From contig JAEUHO010000202.1 in NCBI GenBank assembly GCA_016795345.1, forward strand, positions 1 to 33,731: a stretch of 33,731 bases of DNA, written 5' to 3'. Every line of letters begins with the position of its first letter. Within the stretch, counting starts at the first letter, position 1. Below, piece by piece: positions 21,414 through 29,352 of this stretch. Position numbers and translations under genes: made by a program. The notes beneath the pieces were generated by a model, which was not told where the DNA came from, ran no database searches, and saw only the letters and a program-made list of their open reading frames with translations. Source of the DNA: Planctomycetia bacterium (GTDB lineage: Bacteria; Planctomycetota; PLA2; JAEUHO01).

Positions 21414-23999
21414 TCAGACCGTCGCGCCGCGGACGTTGAGCGCGCGCTCGATCTCGGCCTGGCGCTCGAGGAGGCCGCGGCGGACGTGGGCGGGGAGGTC
21501 CTGGCGGGAGGCGAGGAACGCCTTCGACTGCTCGAGCGTGGAGCGCTCGACGAGGAGGCCCGGGAAGAGGTTCATGACGAACGCCTGGCCGAAGTGGAGG
21601 TCCTTCTCGGCCGCGACCGCGCCCACCTCGTCGAAGAACCGCGCCGCGAACGGGCGCAGCAGCTCGCGCTGGTGGGGCCAGTAGAACGCGCCCATGCCCT
21701 CGCGGAGCAGGTCGAGGCGGTCGCCCGCGTCGCCCTTGAACCGCACCCAGACCTCGGACTTCGAGGCCGCGTCGGGCGACGCCACGCGGGCGCGGAAGGC
21801 CGCGCGCTCGGCGCGCTCGCTGCGGTCGGAGAGCTTCTCGCGCTCGAGCACCGCCGCCGCCTTCGGGTGCCCGAAGGCCGACAGGCGCGTCACGAGGCCC
21901 CAGCGGCGCTCGGGGTCGAGCACGAGGCCGGCCACGTTCTCCTGGCCGTCGAGGAACGCGAGCAGCCGGTCGAGGGCCGCCGGCGTCTCCGACGTCGACG
22001 ACATCACGTCGAACCAGACCTTTTGGAGGTCGGTCCCGGCGGGGGCGAGCGGCAGGTGCTGCGCGGCGAGCGCGCGCACCGCCTCGACCGCCGGGCCGCG
22101 CTGGGCGTCGGTCAGGTAGAGGTCGAGGACCGAGCGCACGTTGCGGTGCAGCGCCGAGAGGAGCTTGTCGTTCGTCTCGCGGCCGGCCTTCGCGAGGAAG
22201 AGGTCGACGTAGGCCATGGGGGCGGCCTGCGCGTCGCGCACCATCATGTAGACGGTGGACCACACCTCGGTCCGCAGGAACGAGGTGGGCAGCCGCTCGA
22301 GGTTCTCGGTGGCGTACCGCAGCGAGGCGGGGTCGAGGTAGGCCTTCGCGTAGGCGTGGTCCTCGTGGTTCACGAGGAGGAACGCCGGCGACTCGACGCC
22401 GACGAGGCCGTCCGCGCGGCCCTCGTCGCCCTCGACCGTCACGTCGGCCGTGCGCGAGAGGAACGGGTCGCCGCCGGGCCCGAGGGCGAACGCGGCCACC
22501 TTCACGCGGTGGGGGCGCAGCACGCCGTCGCCGTTGCCCGGCGTCTGCGTGATCCGCACCTCGCGGACCTTGCCGTCCTCGACGCGGACGTGGGGCACGA
22601 GCCCGTTCACGCCCGACGTGCGCAGCCACGTCTTCGACCAGTCGCCGAGGTCCTTGCCCGCCGCCTCGCCGATCGCGGCGAGGAAGTCGGCGAGGCGGGC
22701 GTTGCCGTGCGCGTTCGCGCGGAGGTACGCCGCCACGCCCGCGCGGAACGCGCCCTCGCCCACGTAGAACGAGAGCTGCTTGAGCACCGACGCGCCCTTG
22801 CCGTAGGTGATGCCGTCGAAGTTCGTGAACGCGTCCACCGTGTCCGCGACCTCGGTCGCGATGGGGTGCGTCGTCGGCAGCTCGTCCTGCCAGTACGCCC
22901 AGCGCTTCTCCTCCTGGCGGAACGCCTCGAAGCCGTCGGTGAAGCGCGTCGCCTTCACCATCGCCAGCGTCGCGAGGTAGGTGGCGAACGACTCGTTGAG
23001 CCAGAGGTCGTCCCACCACTCCATCGTCACGAGGTCGCCGAACCACATGTGCGCCATCTCGTGCAGCACGGTCACGGCGCGGTTGCGGCGCTCGCGCTCG
23101 GTGGCGGCGTGGCGGAACAGGAGGCGGTCGCTGTGCACGACGCACGCGACGTTCTCCATGGCGCCCATGTTGTAGTCCGGCACGAACACCTGGTCGTACT
23201 TGCCGTACGGGTAGGGGATGCCGAAGTACGCCTCGAAGAAGTCGAAGCCCTGCCGCGTCAGCTCGAACACCTCGTCCTGGTCGGCGTACGCCGCCATGGA
23301 CTGGCGCACGAGGATCCGCGACGGGATGCGGGCCTGCGGGTCCTCGAACACCTTGTAGGGGCCCGCGCAGACCGCGATGACGTAGGTCGAGAACCGCGCC
23401 GTGCGCGCGAAGCGGTGCCGCGCGCGGCCCTCGCCGGCGTCCTCGCGCGCCGTCGCCGCGCCGTTCGCCACGACCACCCAGTCCGCGGGCGCCGTGACCG
23501 TCACGGCGTAGGTCGCCTTGAGGTCGGGCTGGTCGAAGCAGGGGAAGAAGCGGTTCGCGTTGAACGGCTCGCAGTCGCTGAAGACGTACTCGAGGCCGTC
23601 CGCCGGGTCCGTGGCCTTGTGGAGGCCCGAGCCGTCCTTGTCGAACGGGTTCTCGAACTCGATCACCACCGTGTTGCGGCCCTTGACGAGCGCCGCCGCC
23701 GGCAGCGCGACGCGGAACTTCCGGATCTCGAGGACCGCCTCCTCGCCGTTCACCGTGGCCGACAGCAGGCGCTTGCCCTGGAAGTCGAGGAACAGCCCCT
23801 CGGGCGCGCCGACGAGGTCGAAGTCCACCGTCACCTTGCCGCGGTACGTCGGGGACTTCGCCTTGAGGTCGAGGTCGAGCGCGTAGTCCACCCGGCCGAC
23901 CTGCGCCTTGCGCTTGCGCGCCTCGACCTTCGTGAGGTGGGCGCGACCGTGCGCGGGGCCGAGGGTGGGAGACGACGAGGCGGCGTGGAGATGGCACAT
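21414..23999 (-). CDS. pepN: M1-family aminopeptidase N
   Basis: 861 residues from ATG 23999 (MCHLHAASSSPT); the frame is open further upstream through repeat-rich non-coding DNA. It is a zinc aminopeptidase removing N-terminal residues from peptides in the cytoplasm. Order of domains: an N-terminal beta-sandwich (VDYALDLDLKAKSPTYRG, DFDLVGAPEGLFLDFQG), the substrate-binding GAMEN motif (G279-N283), the zinc site HEMAH (H313, E314, H317) with E336 in LNESFATYL 18 residues on, and a long C-terminal helical arch. The length and the NVACVVHSDRLLFR and HMWFGDLVTMEWWDDLW blocks match the PepN type common in actinobacteria (TIGR02412-like). There is no signal peptide. A TACAGT -10-like element at 24077-24072 would give a leader of about 65 nt. 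Confidence 0.92.
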   Translation of the reverse strand: MCHLHAASSSPTLGPAHGRAHLTKVEARKRKAQVGRVDYALDLDLKAKSPTYRGKVTVDFDLVGAPEGLFLDFQGKRLLSATVNGEEAVLEIRKFRVALPAAALVKGRNTVVIEFENPFDKDGSGLHKATDPADGLEYVFSDCEPFNANRFFPCFDQPDLKATYAVTVTAPADWVVVANGAATAREDAGEGRARHRFARTARFSTYVIAVCAGPYKVFEDPQARIPSRILVRQSMAAYADQDEVFELTRQGFDFFEAYFGIPYPYGKYDQVFVPDYNMGAMENVACVVHSDRLLFRHAATERERRNRAVTVLHEMAHMWFGDLVTMEWWDDLWLNESFATYLATLAMVKATRFTDGFEAFRQEEKRWAYWQDELPTTHPIATEVADTVDAFTNFDGITYGKGASVLKQLSFYVGEGAFRAGVAAYLRANAHGNARLADFLAAIGEAAGKDLGDWSKTWLRTSGVNGLVPHVRVEDGKVREVRITQTPGNGDGVLRPHRVKVAAFALGPGGDPFLSRTADVTVEGDEGRADGLVGVESPAFLLVNHEDHAYAKAYLDPASLRYATENLERLPTSFLRTEVWSTVYMMVRDAQAAPMAYVDLFLAKAGRETNDKLLSALHRNVRSVLDLYLTDAQRGPAVEAVRALAAQHLPLAPAGTDLQKVWFDVMSSTSETPAALDRLLAFLDGQENVAGLVLDPERRWGLVTRLSAFGHPKAAAVLEREKLSDRSERAERAAFRARVASPDAASKSEVWVRFKGDAGDRLDLLREGMGAFYWPHQRELLRPFAARFFDEVGAVAAEKDLHFGQAFVMNLFPGLLVERSTLEQSKAFLASRQDLPAHVRRGLLERQAEIERALNVRGATV

Positions 24000-24071
24000 G
24001 GCGGGAAGCGTCGGATCCGGGGGGGGAGGGCCATGGGGGAGAGATCCGCCGCGGCCCGGGCGAAGCGCCCG

Positions 24072-24077
24072 ACTGTA
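24072..24077 (-). promoter_or_regulatory. -10-like TACAGT upstream of pepN
   Basis: The best TANNNT hexamer in the 197-bp gap (24000-24196) between pepN and the Rsm22-like gene. The predicted start near 24065 gives a leader of about 65 nt, longer than elsewhere in the window. No Shine-Dalgarno is visible before 23999. Confidence 0.35.
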
Positions 24078-24113
24078 CCCGCGCGCCGGGCCCGACCCGA
24101 GGGGGCGCCGCAT

Positions 24114-24161
24114 CGGGCCGGGCCTCGCGTACCCCCGCCCCGGGCCGGGCCTCGCGTACCC
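24114..24161. repeat. Two perfect 21-bp direct repeats carrying the 12-bp word
   Basis: Copies at 24114-24134 and 24141-24161 (27-bp period, 6-bp spacer). Each contains CGGGCCTCGCGT (24119-24130 and 24146-24157) followed by ACCC. Further CGTACCC-type units flank them at about 24074 and 24172. They fill the gap upstream of pepN and downstream of the Rsm22-like gene. Confidence 0.8.
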
Positions 24162-24196
24162 GCAGGTCGCTCGACGTACCCCCGGGCTCCCCCGTG

Positions 24197-25402
24197 TCAG
24201 GTCGGGCGCCAGGCGGTCCGGACGGCGTCGGGGCCCGGGAGCCGCGACCAGCCGGGCTCGCCGAGCGGGCGGCAGTCGAGGATCTCGACGTGGTCGCCGC
24301 GCTCGATGGCGCGCACGCGGGTCTCGTCGTCGTCGGAGAGGGTGCGCTCGAGGAGGTCGAACGTGGGGCGGGCCCCGGTCGTGTCCAGGGACGTGAAGGC
24401 CCGGCGGCCCTTGAGGCGGCCGAAGGGCGACGTGACGCGGACGCGGCGGGGCGTCTCGGGCCAGGGGGGCGCGGGCGTCGGCGAGAGCGCGACGAAGGAG
24501 AACGTCAGCTCGTCGAGGGAGCGGCGCAGGATGCGGTTGACGCGCTTCACGCTCTCGGGGAGCGCCCAGCGGCGGACCTCGTGGTCGACGAAGCGGGGGT
24601 CGGGGTGGGGCGCGGCGATGCGGCCGTGGAGGTCCGGCGCGAGGACCGCGAGCGTGCCGGCCTCGGCGAGCGGCGCCGCGAGCGTGCGCAGGCGCGTGGC
24701 GGTCGCGTGGAGCGCGGGCTCGACGACGAGCAGCACGCCCGTCGGCGCGAGGCGCGTCGCGAGCGCGGCGAGCCACGCGCGGGCGGCGGCGTCGTCGCCG
24801 GGCGGGAAGGCCTCGTTCAGCGCGAAGGAGACGACGATCAGGTCGAACGGGCCGGCGGCGGCGGCGGGCAGCGCGTCGAGGCGGACGAGGTCGCCGACGA
24901 CGGGCACGACGTCGAGGCCGACGAGGTCGGCGGACGACGCGACCTGCGCCGTGAGGGCCGCGAGCGCGGCCGCGGAGCGGTCCACCGCGACGAGGCGGAC
25001 GGAGGTCGCGCCGAAGCGCGCGCGGAGGAGGTGGGCCGACGCGAGGCCCGCCGTGCCGAGGCCCGCGCCGAGGTCGAGGACGCGCACGCGGCCGTCCGCG
25101 CCGAGCGCGCGCGGGCGCGGCTCGAGGGCCTCGGCGAGGGCGAGGCGCGTGCGGACCCAGGTCTGCGGCGCGAAGTAGAGGCCGTAGGCGAAGCGCATCA
25201 TCGCGTCGGCCGCGTAGTCGGGGAAGACGTCCGGGCGGCGGACGGTGAAGAGGTCGGAGAGGGCGCGCGCGGCCGGGATCACGCGGTCGATGGCCTCGCC
25301 CTCGGTGGAGCGCGGGGCGAGGGCATGGACGGCCTCGACGACGCCGCGCTCGAGGGCGGGCGGGTAGACGAGGACGGACGCGGGGTCGGTCGGGGCCTTC
25401 AT
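24197..25402 (-). CDS. Rsm22-like methyltransferase, iron-sulphur ligands apparently missing
   Basis: 401 residues from ATG 25402 (MKAPTDPASVLVYPP), with a -10 ending 8 nt upstream. It has a class I SAM-dependent fold: motif I VLDLGAGLGTAGLASA, an acidic strand VRLVAVDRS, motif DLIVVSFALNEAF and the following GVLLVVEPAL. The helical N-terminus (FPDYAADAMMRFAYGLYFAPQTW) and the later block LDELTFSFVALSP fit the bacterial Rsm22/METTL17 family, which acts on or assembles with small-subunit rRNA. That family normally has a Cys cluster (CPHD..CP...WCHF) for an Fe-S centre; here the equivalent stretch (APHPDPRFVDHEVRRWALP) has no cysteine. The family assignment is therefore moderate; a generic methyltransferase is the alternative. 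It is divergent from the MFS gene. Confidence 0.68.
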   Translation of the reverse strand: MKAPTDPASVLVYPPALERGVVEAVHALAPRSTEGEAIDRVIPAARALSDLFTVRRPDVFPDYAADAMMRFAYGLYFAPQTWVRTRLALAEALEPRPRALGADGRVRVLDLGAGLGTAGLASAHLLRARFGATSVRLVAVDRSAAALAALTAQVASSADLVGLDVVPVVGDLVRLDALPAAAAGPFDLIVVSFALNEAFPPGDDAAARAWLAALATRLAPTGVLLVVEPALHATATRLRTLAAPLAEAGTLAVLAPDLHGRIAAPHPDPRFVDHEVRRWALPESVKRVNRILRRSLDELTFSFVALSPTPAPPWPETPRRVRVTSPFGRLKGRRAFTSLDTTGARPTFDLLERTLSDDDETRVRAIERGDHVEILDCRPLGEPGWSRLPGPDAVRTAWRPT

Positions 25403-25410
25403 CGGCCCGC

Positions 25411-25416
25411 AGGGTA
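25411..25416 (-). promoter_or_regulatory. -10 element TACCCT, leaderless type (Rsm22-like gene)
   Basis: Minus-strand hexamer ending 8 nt before the ATG at 25402. No Shine-Dalgarno in the gap. Confidence 0.5.
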
Positions 25417-25517
25417 CGCAACGGGGCGCTCCGACGCGCCTGCGGGTCGTGGTGCCCGCGAGCGGTAGGATCGCCGCGCGCGGGCGACCCGGCCCGCCGC
25501 CCTGCCGCCGGAGCCCC

Positions 25518-26720
25518 GTGCGCGACCGCCGCCTCCTCTACGTCGCCGTCGCCGCGCGCGGGCTCTCCATCGGGCTCGTCGGGGTGCTGCTCGCGTTCCA
25601 CCTCTCGAGCCGCGGCTTCGCGGAGGCCGACGTCGCGTGGGCGGTCTCCGCCGGGCTGTGGGGGATGGCGGCGTCCACGGCGGCGGTCGGCGCGTTCGCC
25701 GACCGCGTGGGCCGGCGGCGGTCCCTCGTCGCGCTCGCCCTCCTCTCGGCGCTGGGCGTCGTCGCGGCCACGTTCGCGCCCGACACGACGCTGCTGGTCG
25801 CGGGCGCGTTCGTCGGCATGCTCAACGGCGCCGGCCGCGACCGCGGCGGGCTGCCGTCGCTCGAGCAGCCGCTGCTCGCGTCCACCGTGGACGATGCGGG
25901 GCGCACGAAGGCCTTTGCGTACTACAACCTCACGGACGACGCGTGCCTCGCCGCCGGCCCGCTGCTGCTCGGGCTCCTCGGCCGCGTGGCCCCGGACCTC
26001 GTGCGCACGCCGCGCGCGATGACGACCGGCCTCCTCGTCGCGGCGGGGCTGATGGTCGTGGCGGCGGGGTGTTACGCGCGGCTCTCGCCCGCGGTCGCGG
26101 GCGCGCCGCGGCCGGCGCCCGTCCGGCTGTCGCCGGAGACGCGCCGGCGCGTGTGGCGGCTGTCGGCGCTCTTCGCGCTCGACGGCTTCGGGGGCGGGCT
26201 CGTGGTCGTGTCGCTGCTCGCGGTGGTGTTCCGCGACCGGTTCGGCACGTCCGCCGACGTCTTCGCGCTGCTCGTCTTCGGCTCGCGCATCCTCAACGCG
26301 CTGTCGCACCTCGGCGCCGCGTGGCTCGCGAAGCGCATCGGCCTCGTGAACACCATGGTCTTCACGCACGCCCCGTCGAGCGTGCTGCTGTTCACGGTGT
26401 CGATCGCGCCGTCGTTCCCCGTCGCGGCGGTGCTGTACCTGCTCCGCGAGGGCCTCGTCGAGATGGACGTGCCGACGCGCACCTCCTACCTCATGGCGAT
26501 CGTGCGGCCCGAGGAGCGCACGCGCGTCGCGGCGATCACGAACCTCGTGCGCATGGCGTCGTGGGCCGCCGCGGCGTGGGTCGCCGGGCTCGTCATGCGC
26601 GACGTCTCGGTGCCGCTGCCGATCGCGATCGCCGCGGGCTGCAAGCTGCTCTACGACGGGCTCCTGTACGTGGCGTTCAAGCGCCTGAAGCCGCCCGAGG
26701 AGGGCGGCGCGCCCGCGTGA
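25518..26720 (+). CDS. Major facilitator superfamily transporter
   Basis: 400 residues from GTG 25518 (VRDRRLLYVAVAARGLSIGLVG), chosen for GGAG at 25510-25513; an in-frame ATG lies at 25449. There are about twelve hydrophobic helices with the MFS loop 2-3 motif ADRVGRRRSL near residue 70 and a long central loop (SPAVAGAPRPAPVRLSPETRRRVW) between the two six-helix halves. The middle of the first half contains GMLNGAGRDRGGLPSLEQPLLA and KAFAYYNLTDD, and the second half REGLVEMDVPTRTSYLMAIVRPEERTRVA. This pattern is seen in MFS proteins of unknown substrate in planctomycetes and thermophiles. Substrate not predictable. A TAGGAT -10-like element is at 25466-25471. The sigma-factor fusion follows 72 nt downstream. 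Confidence 0.88.
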   Translation: MRDRRLLYVAVAARGLSIGLVGVLLAFHLSSRGFAEADVAWAVSAGLWGMAASTAAVGAFADRVGRRRSLVALALLSALGVVAATFAPDTTLLVAGAFVGMLNGAGRDRGGLPSLEQPLLASTVDDAGRTKAFAYYNLTDDACLAAGPLLLGLLGRVAPDLVRTPRAMTTGLLVAAGLMVVAAGCYARLSPAVAGAPRPAPVRLSPETRRRVWRLSALFALDGFGGGLVVVSLLAVVFRDRFGTSADVFALLVFGSRILNALSHLGAAWLAKRIGLVNTMVFTHAPSSVLLFTVSIAPSFPVAAVLYLLREGLVEMDVPTRTSYLMAIVRPEERTRVAAITNLVRMASWAAAAWVAGLVMRDVSVPLPIAIAAGCKLLYDGLLYVAFKRLKPPEEGGAPA

Positions 26721-26792
26721 CGGTGCCGCCGGGGGGCGCTCCGTCGGCCGGGCCCGCAACGCGCCGGGCCTCCCGTGCGAAAGCAGGGTGAA

Positions 26793-29246
26793 ATGAGCCC
26801 CGTGACCGACCGCCCCTCCGATCCCCGCCCCGCCCCGCACCCGGAGGCCCGTCCCGGCCCGAACCCGGACGCGCTCTGGGCGCGCTACCGCGCCGGCGGC
26901 GATCCCGCGCACCTCGGCGCGTTCTTCGACGCGACCGCGCCGTCGCTCTTCCGCATCGCGCTCTCGCTCGTGCACGACGCGACCGCGGCCGAGGACGCGG
27001 TGCAGGAGACCTACCTCGCGGCCCTCGAGCACGCGGACCGCCACGACGCCGAACGGCCCGTGATGCCGTGGTTCGTCGGGATCCTGCGCGTGATGGTCAA
27101 GCGCTCGCGCCGCGACGTCACGCGCACGCCCGACCCGGTCCGCCTCGCCGCGGTGAAGGCGGCCACCGCCGCCGACGACCTCGGCGGCGAGGGCGAGGAC
27201 GCCGAGCGGATCCGCCGCGCGATCGACGCGCTCGACGAGCCGTACCGCAGCGTCGCCGTGCTCCGGTGGCGTTACGGCCTCGAGCCGGCCGAGATCGCCG
27301 ACGTGCGGAGCGAGAACCCGGGCACCACGCGTTCGTTGCTCTCGCGCGCGCTCGCGCAGCTGCGCGAGGCCCTCCGCGGCGCGCCCGCGTTCTTCCGGCC
27401 GCCCCGGGGCGCGCGCGCCCTCGACGCGGTGCGCGCCGCCGTGCTCGCGAGGGGGGCCGCCCTGCGGCCGGCCGCCGCGGCCGCGGGGGTGGGGGCGGGC
27501 GTGTTCGGGCTCTCGGTCCTCGCGAAGGCGGGGATCGCCGCGGCCGTCGTCGCCGCGGTGGCGGTCGGGGTCGTGGTGACGCGAGGCCCGGGCGCTCCCG
27601 ACCGCTCCGCGTCGTCGTCGGCCGCCGCGCCCGCGGCGCCTGCCGCCCCGACGGCCGGCCCGTTGGCCGGCTCGGTGGCCGGCCCGGCGTCCACCCCGCC
27701 GGCCGGGCCCGCGACGGTGCCGCCGGTCGAGCCGCCGGATTCGCCGCCGGTCCCTCCGCTCGACCCGCCGCCGACCGACGCGCTCCCGCCCGCGCCGCCC
27801 GACCCCGTCCCGCCCGCGCCGACGCCGCCCGCGACCCTGCCGCCGGACGGGCCCGTCGACGATGCCGCGCGTCCGCCGCTCGTCGAGCCGGAGCGCCCGC
27901 GCGCGGAGGACCCGGCGCCGCTGCCGCCGCCGAAGCTGACCCCCGAGGACCCGATGCCGCCCGCCTCGCCCGCCGCGCCGGCCGCGCCCGCCCAGGCCGC
28001 GCCGCCGCCGGCCGACGCCGACCCGCACGGCGTCGGTTCGGTGCTCGGGAAGCGCATCAACGGGGCGATCGACCGCGGCGTCGCGTACCTCCGCTCGACC
28101 CAGCTGCCCGACGGCTCGTGGGGCGTCGTCGAGGGCAACGCGGCCTACGACGGCAAGCCCGCGGCCGGCGGCGCGTACACGCACCCGGCCGGGCCCACGG
28201 CGCTCGCGCTCTACGCGCTGCTCAAGAGCGAGGTGCCCCTCGACGACCCGCAGGTGCGGCGCGGGTTCGCGTTCCTGCGCACGCGGCACCGCGTGCCCGG
28301 CGGCGCGTACGAGCTGTCGGCGCTGCTGCTCGCGCTCACCGCGACGGCGGCGCCCGTCGACAAGCAGGGCGCGCGCGACGACGAGCCGACGTCGCGCCTG
28401 CGGTTCCCGGCCGGCGAGTGGCGCGCGTGGGCCATGCGCGTCCACGAGGAGCTCCTCGACCGCCGGGCTCGCGCGAAGACGCAGGGCTGGCGGTACCAGC
28501 TCGAGAACGACGTGAAGAGCGCGCCCGCGGGCGGCAACGAGGACCTCTCGAGCACCCAGCTCGCCGCGCTGGCCCTCGCCGCGGCGGAGCGCTGCGGGAT
28601 CAAGACCGACAGCCGCGTGTGGAGCGACATCATCGCCTTCACGCTGCGCCAGCAGGAGCCGACGGGCCCGGCGCACCCGCGCGCCGTGGTCGTCGGCACC
28701 GCGGGCGGGACCGGCGTCGCCGACCACGCGCGCGGCTTCGCGTACATCCGCTCGGACCGCCTCGACCCCGACGAGGGCGCGGCCACGGGCGGCATGACCG
28801 CGTGCGGCATCGCGACGCTGCAGCTCGCCCGGTACGTCCTCGCGCAGCGCCAGGACAAGGGCCTCGCCCGCGACGCGGCCACGATCCAGCAGGCGATCTG
28901 GGACGGCCTCGCGTGGCTCGACCTCCACTGGTCGCCGTACAAGAACCCGCAGAAGCGCGCGATCAACGTCTACCACGTCTACTACCTGTACTGCATGGAG
29001 CGCGCGTTCGACCTGCTGGGCAACCACCGGCTCGGCCCCCACTTCTGGTACCCCGAGATGGCCGAGCAGCTGCTGGCGCGCCAGGGCAAGACCGGGTTCT
29101 GGGACAGCGCCTCGACGCACAAGCCGCGCGGCGTCCTCGACACGGCGTTCGCGCTCCTCTTCCTGCGGCGCTCGACGCGGATCATCCAGTTCCCGTCGCT
29201 GACCGACCCGAGCGACACGCCCCCGGCCGACCAGCGCGGGAAGTGA
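26793..29246 (+). CDS. ECF-type sigma factor fused via a membrane helix to a prenyltransferase/squalene-cyclase-like toroid
   Basis: 817 residues from ATG 26793 (MSPVTDRPSDPR). Residues 37-105 are sigma region 2 (LFRIALSLVHDATAAEDAVQETYLAALEHAD), and 138-195 region 4 (IDALDEPYRSVAVLRWRYGLEPAEIADVRS...TTRSLLSRALAQLREAL). One membrane helix spans about 243-263 (VLAKAGIAAAVVAAVAVGVVV). A Pro/Ala-rich spacer of about 145 residues follows. The C-terminal 400 residues (from about 414) resemble prenyltransferase/squalene-oxidase repeats: IDRGVAYLRSTQLPDGSWG, GPTALALYALLKS, SSTQLAALALAAAERCGI, GGMTACGIATLQLARYVL, DTAFALLFLRRST. The sigma part would face the cytoplasm and the toroid the periplasm. Planctomycete ECF factors with C-terminal membrane and sensor domains are known; this toroid version suggests direct envelope-to-promoter sensing. 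It is possibly co-transcribed with the genes on either side. Confidence 0.85.
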   Translation: MSPVTDRPSDPRPAPHPEARPGPNPDALWARYRAGGDPAHLGAFFDATAPSLFRIALSLVHDATAAEDAVQETYLAALEHADRHDAERPVMPWFVGILRVMVKRSRRDVTRTPDPVRLAAVKAATAADDLGGEGEDAERIRRAIDALDEPYRSVAVLRWRYGLEPAEIADVRSENPGTTRSLLSRALAQLREALRGAPAFFRPPRGARALDAVRAAVLARGAALRPAAAAAGVGAGVFGLSVLAKAGIAAAVVAAVAVGVVVTRGPGAPDRSASSSAAAPAAPAAPTAGPLAGSVAGPASTPPAGPATVPPVEPPDSPPVPPLDPPPTDALPPAPPDPVPPAPTPPATLPPDGPVDDAARPPLVEPERPRAEDPAPLPPPKLTPEDPMPPASPAAPAAPAQAAPPPADADPHGVGSVLGKRINGAIDRGVAYLRSTQLPDGSWGVVEGNAAYDGKPAAGGAYTHPAGPTALALYALLKSEVPLDDPQVRRGFAFLRTRHRVPGGAYELSALLLALTATAAPVDKQGARDDEPTSRLRFPAGEWRAWAMRVHEELLDRRARAKTQGWRYQLENDVKSAPAGGNEDLSSTQLAALALAAAERCGIKTDSRVWSDIIAFTLRQQEPTGPAHPRAVVVGTAGGTGVADHARGFAYIRSDRLDPDEGAATGGMTACGIATLQLARYVLAQRQDKGLARDAATIQQAIWDGLAWLDLHWSPYKNPQKRAINVYHVYYLYCMERAFDLLGNHRLGPHFWYPEMAEQLLARQGKTGFWDSASTHKPRGVLDTAFALLFLRRSTRIIQFPSLTDPSDTPPADQRGK

Positions 29247-29316
29247 CGCGGCGGGGCACGCGACCGCGGGTCACGGGACCGCGGGGCCCGGCGGCCGCGA
29301 CCGACGCACGGCGTGA

Positions 29317-29344
29317 TACGTTCACCGCCGTCCGCGCGGGGAGG
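29317..29344 (+). promoter_or_regulatory. -10-like TACGTT and Shine-Dalgarno GGGGAGG of the 29353 gene
   Basis: TACGTT at 29317-29322 predicts a start near 29329. GGGGAGG (29338-29344) lies 8 nt before the ATG at 29353 and 5 nt before an overlapping GTG at 29350. This leadered gene contrasts with the leaderless ones. Confidence 0.5.
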
Positions 29345-29352
29345 TCGTCGTG

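Noticed and set aside
25466-25471. TAGGAT as evidence that the MFS gene is leaderless
   Set aside because: It lies 46 nt before the chosen GTG, which has its own GGAG; no nearer in-frame start fits.
21414-29120. A single minus-strand open frame of over 2500 codons
   Set aside because: Only its downstream third is pepN (to 23999). The rest runs antisense to the MFS and sigma-factor genes or through repeats, with Arg/Ala/Pro-rich low-complexity translation; long frames without stops are expected at this GC.
29247-29352. Repeated CCGCGG in the gap before the beta-sandwich gene as a regulatory array
   Set aside because: Short GC palindromes are common by chance at this composition and no ordered spacing was seen.
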